From Colias croceus (lineage: Eukaryota > Arthropoda > Insecta > Lepidoptera > Pieridae), in the NCBI RefSeq assembly GCF_905220415.1, contig NC_059553.1, positions 10,502,501 to 10,566,500 on the forward strand: a stretch of DNA of 64,000 nucleotides, in the 5' to 3' direction. Every line of letters starts with the position of its first letter. Within the stretch, counting starts at the first letter, position 1. The translations under genes and the position numbers were made by a program. A model generated the notes under the pieces. That model was not told the DNA's origin. It made no database searches and saw nothing but the letters and a program-made list of their open reading frames with translations. Below are positions 1 through 12,000 of this stretch, in pieces.

Positions 1-60
1 GCGAAAACATTTCGCATGCACGATTCAGAGCAATATGTCCAGCTACACCGGGGTATGCGG
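1..60. repeat. Fragment of dispersed repeat family A (window edge)
   Basis: The first bases (GCGAAAACATTTCGC then GATTCAGAGC) match the motif at 59340-59372 and, in reverse orientation, the segment at 16058-16105. The window therefore opens inside a dispersed repeat in an ERMP1 intron. The family is probably a LINE or SINE tail, but no coding part is seen here. Confidence 0.6.
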
Positions 61-92
61 TTAGCACGTTATAATGATATGGTGTATCCCAG

Positions 93-3000
93 GTGGCGGG
101 TAGTTACGAGAACGAGGTGGCAGCAGTGAAGGTGCTGCTGGAGGCGGCGCGCGGCGTGCAGGCGGCCGCCTCACCGCACAACCACGTGGAGGTGGATGTG
201 TTCTCGGCGAGCGGGGCCTTCGCCCTCACCTTCATTGATGGTGAGATGCGTGCGTTTAATGCACGGGGTTTTAGGTTTGGTATCTTGAACGATTCCTTAT
301 GTATGTGGCCTATATCTAGACACGCGGCAGCGTGTCAAGCCGAGTTCAAGCGAAGAGAACTGGCGAGCAGCAGCCGTGTGTATATTTACACGAACCATTT
401 CGAGCCACTTTTCACCCCCTAATAACTCGAAAACTATTTAAGTTATATAAACCAAATTTGGTACATATCAAGAGGACCTCAAGATAAACAAGAACCTTAA
501 ATTTCATAAATACAGATTAAACAGTTGCGTAGATATTAATATCCAAAAATCGCAATTTTTAAGACTGACTGACTTATAGACATATACAAAACCTAACCCA
601 CTTCCAGATGACCTAGAAAGTTCAAATTTTGTAATCAACTAGGTAATAGTGAGTGTACAAAGGAAAAAATCAGAAAATACTGAATTTATTTGTATTAAAT
701 TTTTTTTTCAATGACATAAATTTTGTTTGTATGGAAAAATTTAAAAAAAAAGAAAATAGTATATTCACCTTACTAGTCTTAAAAAATAGATCAAAACTAA
801 TCAGTGGCCGAAAAAAATTTTGAAATCCATCAATAAATGACTGAGATATAGATTATTGAAGTTTACATATTTTAAGACGAAACATCTGTAGATTCGAAGC
901 GCCTCTGACATCACACTCACTCGCGCTAGTATCGCTAGGGCGGATTACTTCGATTGCATGATTTCTTTATTCAAAACTGTTATTAAACGTAAAATAAAAG
1001 AAAATTGTAATAAAAATATTGCCTTTATTGCTCATACAGTTAAAAATAATATATAATTTTACATATTCACATTTATTTATTCTTTATTTATGAGTGTTTA
1101 GTTTAGTTTTAATTTCAGTGTAAATAAATAAATAAAATCTTTATTTTGCTTTAAACATGGTATTCAATGGTGATACAATTATATTAATAAAGCACGAACA
1201 TGTTTAGCCAATACAAGCATGCAAAAATAATTACCATAAATGGTGTAATGGAAGAAGGCTTCGTCGAAGGTAAAATGATTTAATTTGCGTAATATTAATA
1301 TGAGTGAAACATCTTTAGGCGCGTTTAGAGTAAAATTTCAAGATCGCGTCATGGCAATACCGTAACGTCATGGAGTAAGGCGACGATTCTTCTACAACGA
1401 TCTTTGCATCTTGGTAATAGTGTGTGTACAAATTCACGCTGGATGTTTAGAAAATCATGTAATCTTTTAAACAGAAAACGAGTTTAAAAAATTGCAGATA
1501 ATGACGGGGCAATGTGCGCTGACATTCATAACATACAAGAAAATATAGAAAATAATACTAAACAAACCATACAGAGAAACCGCAAGAAAAAAAAAATCGT
1601 ATATAAAAAGTACATATTATATATTTTATAAAGTAAATCAAATTTGCAGAGTAATTTTCTGTACAAAAAGTAATGATATCCCACCAAAAACATAAATGTA
1701 AAAATTGGAGCCGAGTTCAATCGTTGACTTAATTTGCCAAAAAAAGAAATGAGATCTAAATGTGTGCCAAGTTCTGCAGACAGTCCAGAAATTTATTTAC
1801 AAAGATGTATTAAGTTCTTAGGTTGACTGAAAACTCAATTGTTTTATTTTCCCTTAGAGAACAATGTTTATTCCAAAATATAACTTTTTTAATTTGAATA
1901 ATATAATTATTTTCACAAAGCAAACAACTAATGACCTATTGAACCCCATAATTTGATGAGGCTAGTTTTACATAGACTGTTCTATCTACTGTTTATATTT
2001 TGTGAGGTTCTAAAAACTAGCCTCATCAAATTATGGGGTTCAATAGGTCATTAGTTGTTTGCTTTGTGAAAATAATTATATTATTCAAATTAAAAAAGTT
2101 ATATTTTGGAATAAACATTGTTCTCTGGGAAAATAAAACAACTGAGTTTTCAGTCAACCTAAGAACTTAATACATCTTTGTAAATAAATTTCTGGACTGT
2201 CTGCAGAACTTGGCACACATTTAGATCTCATTTCTTTTTTTGGCAAATTAAGTCAACGATTGAACTCGGCTCCAATTTTTACATTTATGTTTTTGGTGGG
2301 ATGTTTATCTAAATAACTTACAAGTTAAAAAATAGTGTTTTTGAAGAATATTTATTCAAAACTGCTGCAACTTACGTCAAAGCAGTCAATCGAAACAAAA
2401 ATAAAAGACTGTTTCAACTTATCTGAATAATGAATAATACGATTGTATTTTCCACAACATTAAAGTCTTTTTGGTTCTTATCTGTTTTTTGTACGGCTAA
2501 CCTTCAGTTTTTCCTTCAATAATTCCTAGTCAAAATAAATTTTATGTATTACGTGTGAATATTTTAAAATTACCTAACATTTGTTATTGTGTCAGATAAA
2601 TCATAACATTTTATGTAAATGATAAGAAAAGCAAAAAGATTAAGAATAACCTACACAACATCAAATCTTCAAAAAACGGCACACTAACGTCAAAGTTAGA
2701 TGTCATGATACAATTTTCGTGAGCAAAAGCCACACCCGAAACGTTTAAAATAACCTATCTAAATTTTTTTGGAATAGTATGTACATATTATAAGTATGTA
2801 ATTGAAGCGTGTGTGGGTTGCAGGCATGACGAACATGTACCGTGACGTGCAGAGCGTGGTGCTGCGCGTGCGGGGCGCGGGCGGGCGCGCGGGGCCCGCT
2901 CGGCGCCGCCCCGCCGCGCTGCTGCTCAACTGCCACTTCGACACCGTGCCCGACAGCCCAGGTACCGCACACAACACACCACCAACACTACACTGCATAT

Positions 3001-6000
3001 ACACACGTGACACAACATCGTGCGGGGCGCGGGCGGGCGCGCGGGGCCCGCTCGGCGCCGCCCCGCCGCGCTGCTGCTCAACTGCCACTTCGACACCGTG
3101 CCCGACAGCCCAGGTACCGCACACAACACACCACCAACACTACACTGCATATACACACGTGACACAACATCGTGCGGGGCGCGGGCGGGCGCGCGGGGCC
3201 CGCTCGGCGCCGCCCCGCCGCGCTGCTGCTCAACTGCCACTTCGACACCGTGCCCGACAGCCCAGGTACCGCACACAACACACCACCAACACTACACTGC
3301 ATATACACACGTGACACAACATCGTGCGGGGCGCGGGCGGGCGCGCGGGGCCCGCTCGGCGCCGCCCCGCCGCGCTGCTGCTCAACTGCCACTTCGACAC
3401 CGTGCCCGACAGCCCAGGTACCGCACACAACACACCACCAACACTACACTGCATATACACACGTGACACAACATCGTGCGGGGCGCGGGCGGGCGCGCGG
3501 GGCCCGCTCGGCGCCGCCCCGCCGCGCTGCTGCTCAACTGCCACTTCGACACCGTGCCCGACAGCCCAGGTACCGCACACAACACACCACCAACACAACA
3601 CTGCATATACACACGTGACACAACATCGTGCGGGGCGCGGGCGGGCGCGCGGGGCCCGCTCGGCGCCGCCCCGCCGCGCTGCTGCTCAACTGCCACTTCG
3701 ACACCGTGCCCGACAGCCCAGGTACCGCACACAACACACCACCAACACTACACTGCATATACACACGTGACACAACATCGTGCGGGGCGCGGGCGGGCGC
3801 GCGGGGCCCGCTCGGCGCCGCCCCGCCGCGCTGCTGCTCAACTGCCACTTCGACACCGTGCCCGACAGCCCAGGTACCGCACACAACACACCACCAACAC
3901 TACACTGCATATACACACGTGACACAACATCGTGCGGGGCGCGGGCGGGCGCGCGGGGCCCGCTCGGCGCCGCCCCGCCGCGCTGCTGCTCAACTGCCAC
4001 TTCGACACCGTGCCCGACAGCCCAGGTACCGCACACAACACACCACCAACACTACACTGCATATACACACGTGACACAACATCGTGCGGGGCGCGGGCGG
4101 GCGCGCGGGGCCCGCTCGGCGCCGCCCCGCCGCGCTGCTGCTCAACTGCCACTTCGACACCGTGCCCGACAGCCCAGGTACCGCACACAACACACCACCA
4201 ACACTACACTGCATATACACACGTGACACAACATCGTGCGGGGCGCGGGCGGGCGCGCGGGGCCCGCTCGGCGCCGCCCCGCCGCGCTGCTGCTCAACTG
4301 CCACTTCGACACCGTGCCCGACAGCCCAGGTACCGCACACAACACACCACCAACACTACACTGCATATACACACGTGACACAACATCGTGCGGGGCGCGG
4401 GCGGGCGCGCGGGGCCCGCTCGGCGCCGCCCCGCCGCGCTGCTGCTCAACTGCCACTTCGACACCGTGCCCGACAGCCCAGGTACCGCACACAACACACC
4501 ACCAACACTACACTGCATATACACACGTGACACAACATCGTGCGGGGCGCGGGCGGGCGCGCGGGGCCCGCTCGGCGCCGCCCCGCCGCGCTGCTGCTCA
4601 ACTGCCACTTCGACACCGTGCCCGACAGCCCAGGTACCGCACACAACACACCACCAACACAACACTGCATATACATACGACACAACACAACACACCGTGA
4701 CACAACACAACACGGCGCAACATCGCACAATATACGACACAACACAAGACACGCGTTCCTGAGAAATACCTAGTTTCTTATGTGACAAACGGACAACAAA
4801 GTTATCCTCTTAGATTAAGGATTGGTCTCCGCGCGCGCGCTACGACTAGATACCGCTCCACCTAAAAACAATAGCTCCGTGAGTGCGGCAACTCAGTTCT
4901 GTAGTGTGTGTAAGGCAATTTGTAAGGACGCTAGTGTGTGTGAAGAATTGTACTGCCAGCTACATAAATTTTACCCCATAAATGGGAAATGGGCTATCTT
5001 GGAAAGAAGTTTGAAAAAAAAAGCGGTAATAAAAAAAATAACATATACATGTATATATGAGTCAGTTAAACAAGGTTAAACAGAAATAAATTATTGTTAT
5101 TATCATTTTTTTTATAATATGCGTTAGTAATAGTATTGAAAAAAAAACATTATGAATAAAATAAGTTCTTAAATTAAAAGTGTGTTTTTGGGATATGCAG
5201 TACGGCAACACTAAATGGCGTCGTATTTTCGTAAACAACATTTTCAAAGTACAGGTGAAATATCGAATAATACGATTATTCCTGATGGTACGTGATCCCA
5301 GTGTCTTTCTTGTTATTTGTTGTATTTTTTTTAAACAGTTTTATGGCACAAACAGGCATTTTACTTCAGGTTTTGTCCAAAATCTTTAGAAACTATCGGT
5401 ACGCCCTCTCCACACAATGCTTGTGACACGACTGGCTCGGGTACGCCGCTTTCGGCGTACTTTTAGTTGCCGCATTTTTCGAGTACGCCGGCGGTATCTA
5501 GTCGTAGCGCGCGCGGAGACCAATCCATAATCTAAGGTTATCCTCTAAGGGTTCAATTTTTCCTTTTGAGATTCGGAACCCTACAAGACAAATAATTAAA
5601 ACCTGATCGAATCATTTGTAACTCATGAATAAATAAAATAGTTAGATATTAATAAAATACTGCTTGCTCCATCCACATTTATACTACATATTACAAATTA
5701 TGTAATTGTGTTGCTAATTTTTTTTTGAACAATTAGGAAACTATACCTACAATTCATCCGGTAGAGTGGGAGCATTTCGCTGGTCAATTTAGAAATACGA
5801 TAATGTATGAAGTGTTCAGTATTCAGTGCGATGCATTTGTCAACAAGTGAGGATCAGCCCACACGCTCTGGCGCAATAGACGATAACTGCGACAAACACT
5901 ACTTTGAATCGTTTACTCATCTCTGTTAGAAATCTTTATTATTTTATTGTTATCTAATGGGAAGCGTAAAAACGTATTCTACTTAAAATACAGGCTGCTC

Positions 6001-9000
6001 TATACTTGCTTATATCTTTCTAGAGATTTTATTTTCATCAAATAACTTATAGCATGCGACTTATAGCAAGTAATAAACTAGCGTGGTTATGACGAATTCG
6101 TGTTGCGTTAATTGCTAGTAATGAGGATTTTTTTATGATTTACTGATACGTTTTTTATGATACTAAACATGGTTAAGTCCAAAGTATTTTCGAGAAAATC
6201 GTTCTTTGGACGATCATTAATCAAACCAAATAGGCACATAAAGTGCGGCTGTTAATATGTAAATTTATTGCGTTTGTATAATTAAATTACCTAACGCATA
6301 TTTTCCTAACTCATAATATTTTTAGTTTTAATAATATTTAATTATCTACAAAAATGTTAATAAGATATCATTGCATGAGAAAAAAAAAAATTATAGATAA
6401 AACCATAATTATTCTAATTGAAATTACTTCAAAATTGTATGAATGACACTATTATGTTAACGTAATATGCAAAATCATCAAAAGTAGAATCTTCCACTTG
6501 CTATATCCATCAAATGTAAACAAGAATTATAACAATGAGTGTTATGAGTATGAACAGTAACATATAATAAACAACTTCCTTTCGATTGCACTACAATATT
6601 TAACATAATTATTGGCATGATGACACATTTTTCTAGTAATGGGTAAATAATTATAAAGGAACGTATAGTGTCCGCCAACAGGATGCGTCGTCTCTGTAAC
6701 GTGCTTTGTGCTGTAATTTCATATAGTCAATAGGTCACGGCTCTGATTGCCACTTGATGAATACAGGTTTTATAAAGGCGAAAATGTATCATTAGTTTGT
6801 CCAATTTGTAAATCAAGTTCGCCTGAATATTAGTGCATTGATAGTTTTATAGGGCTGCATGAACATGAAGATTGAAGAAACTTACTCTCTGCCCATTCGC
6901 TGACAGACAGTAAGTATATGAAATACTTTTCCAGGAAGTTACTAGATGTATCTAAATATATAAAACTCAAAGGATTGACTGACTGACATATCTATCAACC
7001 ACAGCTATCAACGCACAGCCCAAACCACTGAACGGATCGGGCTGTAATTTGACATGCATGTAGATTCTAGGACGTAGGCATCCGCTAAGAAATGACTTTG
7101 ATCTATGACTATTAATAATACAATTCTTCCCCCAAGGGGATAAAAAAGGTGATGCAAGTTTGTACCATAAAAAATTTATCTTTAGCGAAGCAACAGCTGG
7201 TTAATAATAAAGGGGATTCATATAGAAATGTTATCAATATTAAGATATAAAATTATAAAACATTATGATACACTTAAAATGACCGACAAATTTACGCGAT
7301 TCCATTTGTAATTTACATTATTGACCTAAGATCCACAACTGCAGTTACATACGCAACTCAAGAGTAATTATTTTTAATTGTTCTTGCGTTAAAACAAGAT
7401 TTTATAATGGGATTATTTTATAAACAAAGCAACGTGCCCTGCATGCCGCAAAATACTCTGTTGGTTTTAACAAGAACGTATTTTATAGCAGTAAGAAGAA
7501 CGCAACCTTTACTTCATGGTATCATCAATTAGTACTTATTAGCTATCGATCTAGTTCCCTTAATTGCCCCACAATTCCATCGAAAATAGCTCTCCAATTA
7601 CAAGCATTTAAACCGTTGCCTGCGATTTATTCACTGTAATTTTCGTTTGGTTTGTCCATTAGAGCTCTTTGCATAATTTCCATAATAATTATGTTTTATT
7701 ACGATCTAAGTAACTATTACTTTTGTATGCATTTTCTATTGCATCGTTTAATGGATGATTTTGAATCATAAAGTATTCATAATTACATTATACAGGTTTG
7801 CAATAGGAAATGAGTATGTGAATGACCCGACCTATATTTTTGAAATTTATCGTATTATTAGGCGTTTGGCGTTTGGTTCGGTGTCGACAGGTTGTTGACT
7901 TTGACTATCAGATAACCCCTATAGACAAGTGCAGATAAGTTACTGTAAGAATGCTCTTCATTTTTTCGTTAAGACTCGTTCGTTCAGTCAACAATCCACC
8001 TTGACTGATCAGCATACGTAAAACAGAAGAACCAATGATAGAATATTACGAAATAGTTTAGTTTAACATCATAGTACATAATATGTTTATAATACTGCAT
8101 ATAAGGTTCCAAAAAAAGGTTACGATGCAATTAGTATCCAAAAATATTGGATGAAAAATTTCGACTATTTTATAACGGTTTCCAAACATCTCGTTTTAAT
8201 TATACACCACTGAACACGTGTTAATTGGCCACAGAGAGTATTCTCCCAACACGCAATGTTATGTTATATGTATTTGCAAAAGCAATAGAGGTCGGCGAGC
8301 TCGACCCGCGGCACTATCAGCTGCTCATTATGTCACGGACACACCGCCTCCCAATGCACCAATTATTTCACGTAGAACACATTATCGTCTAGTTCCTATT
8401 GTTTATACGGTTTTGAATATAGGTCGCAACTCGCACGTCGTGACTTATCGTAGCGATCGTGGTTGATAAATGACTGATTTGAGCCATGTTCTCATGTTCT
8501 AGGGAATGGAAATACATAATATGTATATCCAAAATACGAAAATTGCCAAGATCCATGTGAAAATTATTAAACGTACGTAGCACGATTCAGACATGTGATG
8601 GAGTAGATAGATCTAGATAATATTTAATATTTATCATATCATATTAACGATTCACATTAATTGATTTTAGGTGATTAATGCTCAAAATAATTTCTACCTA
8701 CACTGTACAGTGCACATGCACAAATTGATATTAATAATGTTTCAAGACCTTTTCAGACGTTGCACTAATAAAACTGAACTTGGCACTGAAACATTGAGAT
8801 AATTGTCCTGATTTTAGTAAGTAAATCAGTTCAATATGTTGAACATTACACTGACAAGTAACGATCAATCGACACCGAAGCCCGTGGAGCGCCTCTTAAC
8901 AATATAATTGGAGTCAATCAGAGGCTCGGCGTGCGTCACGCGACGTCCCGCCCCGGTGCGCCCGCACCGCCGCGCACGCGCGTCTGCTGACAGCTATGTG

Positions 9001-12000
9001 ACGTCACTTTGAGTGCACGAGCGTTCTGACAAACTGAATAGTTCATTTCTCACAATTTGAGTTGTTATCTGTATAATAATAATAATTAATAATATAAAAC
9101 TATGTTCCTCGCTATATCTATCTGTATGTTTGCGATAAACTCCAATATTTTTAGAAGCACTGTATAAGATAATCATTTGAAAGAATACCTATATAGAAAC
9201 TTTCTCTGTAACTTTCATAACTTTTGCTGATGTGGGGACATTTTTGGCATCAGTATAATGTTAAATTTGTATTTTACCTTTTATTTTTTTCCCTTTAAAA
9301 CTTGCCAAAGAAATTCCACTTCTGACACGTGTGCTCGGCACTTACGCTGATTTTTTACCAACGAAAGCGCTGTTAAAACGTTGTGTGTAATGTGTGTGTG
9401 GAGGCGCGAGCGACGACGGCGCGGGGTGCGCGGTGGTGCTGGAGACGGTGCGCGCGCTGGCCGCCGCGCCGCGCCCGCTGCGCCACGACGTGCTGGCGCT
9501 GCTCAACGGCGCCGAGGAGAACATCCTGCAGGCCTCGCACGCGTTCGTCACCACGCATAAGTACGCTACCTCTCTACGTCTCTTCTTTTGTTAATAAAAA
9601 CAACTTCGTTTTTGTACATTGTGTAAAGTATATCATTTGAAAAGTAAAATATAGGTCATGACGCTTTAAATAAAAAATAAATTTATCTTAAACGAAAAAC
9701 GAAAAAATGCATTCTACTATTTCTATGTTTTCAAAAATTTAGTTGAAGAAATTTGAGTTGAGTTACCAACTCGACTTGGTTTTTTCTATTCATATTGTAT
9801 TTTCTATTATATTATGGAAGACCTTAAAGAACTGTGATGACAGTTTACATCTGTACAGATATTATACAATGTTAATTGATTAATCATGTTTCGTGCCGCA
9901 GATGGGCGAAGTCGCTGCGCGCGTTCATAAACATAGAAGCGTGCGGTGCGGGCGGGCGCGAGGTGCTGTTCCAGGCGGGCCCGCACGACCCCTGGCTGCT
10001 GGAGGTGAGTGGCGTGCGAGTGTGCTAGTGTCACGTGAGCGATTGTCGAGTGTCTAGAGTCACGTGTGTGTGTCGAGTGTCACGTGTGCGGGTGTCTCGT
10101 GTGCGAATGTCGAGTGTCACGTGAGTAAATGTCGAGTGTCACGTGTGTGAGTGTCGAGTGTCGCGTGTGTAAATGTCGAGTGTCACGTGTGCTAGTGTCA
10201 CGTGTGTGTGTCGAGTGTCACGTGTGCGAGTGTCGAGTGTCACGTGTGTAAGTGTCGAGTGTCACGTGTGTAAATGTCGATTGTCACGTGTGCGATTGTC
10301 GAGTGTCACGTGTGTAAGTGTCGAGTGTCACGTGTGCTTGTGTCACGTGTGCGAGAGTCACGTGTTCGAGTGTAGAGTGTCACGTGTGCGAGTGTCACGT
10401 GGGAAAGTGTCGAGTTTCAAGTGTGCGAGTGTCGAGTGTCACGTTTGCGAGTGTCGAGTGTCATTTGTGCGAGTTTCGAGTGTCACACGTGCGAGTGTCG
10501 AGTGTCCGTGTGGGTGTGTTGTGGTCGCTCGTGACGCGTGTTCGTGTGCAGGTGTACGCGGGCCGCGTGCCGCACCCGTTCGCGTCGTCGCTGGCGCAGG
10601 AGCTGTTCGAGAGTGGCCTCATCCCCGCCGACACAGACTTCCGCATCTTCCGTGACTTCGGCAACATCTCAGGTACCATGTTACCTATTTATTATCAAGT
10701 AATTCTAAATGAGAAGAGATTTAATGACTGTTTTATCACTGTTTTATGACATCTACACTAATATTATAAAGAGTAAAACTTTGTATACATAATATGTAGT
10801 GATGATTTTTTCAATTCTCTTCAGTAAACATACCATTTTTTGATAAATTTGACATGGTCTATCGTAATAGTGTTCATGTTTCAATCGGTCTGTTTTATTC
10901 AGTTTATAAGTTTGGGCAGACTTGCACTAAAACAGATCGATGCGTATGTGTGCTTTGCGTATGTTTGGTGATGTGCAGGCGTGGACCTGGCGTGGAGCAG
11001 CAACGGCTACGTGTACCACACGCGCCTGGACACCGCCGCGCGCGTGCCGCCCGCCGCGCTGCAGCGCACCGGCGACAACGTGCTCGCGCTCGCGCACGGT
11101 AACAGCTTTCTTATTTTTATTTCTTGCCTATTGTTTTTTGTTTACTTGGGGTTGTAATTAAATAAAACAGTTGATTTTTGTGTTTATTTATTTATTTTTT
11201 TTTGCTGAGCAGGTCTATTAAATAGTGAGCAGCTGGAGCAGGCGGCGGAGCGGGCCCGGCAGCCGGTGTTCTTCGACGTGCTGGGCGTGGTGGTGGTGCT
11301 GGCGCGCGGGCCGGCCGCCGCGCTGGCCGCGCTGGCCGCGCTCGCGCTCGTCGCCGCCAGCCTCGCCCTCGACGCGAGGGACGCGCGCAAGCACCGTGAG
11401 TGATCACCTGCCGTGCTGTGCTGCTGCGACGACTAACGACTACGACTACCTTAGTCGAGCGTTCGATCGCTTATATAACATTATTATCCTGATTATCTCG
11501 GAATGTTCATATTATAAGTTAAAAATTATAGTAAAGAAATTTATTAAAAAAAATTATATTTAATATTTAATAAAACACATTGATAATTTCTTTCAAATCG
11601 AGTTTCAAAACATTCGACTTTTCATACAAAATAAATAAGATAAAATACAATGTGTGTGCAGTGTACCTGCCGCCGGGGCAGTGGGTGCGCGTGGTGGGGC
11701 GCGCGCTGGTGTCGCTGGCGCTGGCGCAGTGCTGCGGGCTGGCGGCCAGCGCGGCCGTGGCGCTGTCGCTGCACGCGGTGGGCGCGCGCCTGGCCTTCTA
11801 CTCGCGGCCCTGGCTGCTCGTGCCGCTGTATGCCGTGCCAGGTACGACACACACGCTGGTGTCGCTGGCGCTGGCGCAGTGCTGCGGGCTGGCGGCCAGC
11901 GCGGCCGTGGCGCTGTCGCTGCACGCGGTGGGCGCGCGCCTGGCCTTCTACTCGCGGCCCTGGCTGCTCGTGCCGCTGTATGCCGTGCCAGGTACGACAC

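Noticed and set aside
2868..4680. CRISPR-like repeat array
   Set aside because: Whole units repeat without unique spacers, in a eukaryotic gene.
2745..4788. Many 100-170-codon frames on both strands
   Set aside because: By-products of the 152-bp array; only 2824-2961 fits ERMP1.
8218..8466. 82-codon frame as a small gene
   Set aside because: No domain, no splice or promoter context, inside an ERMP1 intron.
10173..10749. 160- and 143-codon Cys/Val-rich frames
   Set aside because: Translate an intronic minisatellite; the true exon is 10552-10672.
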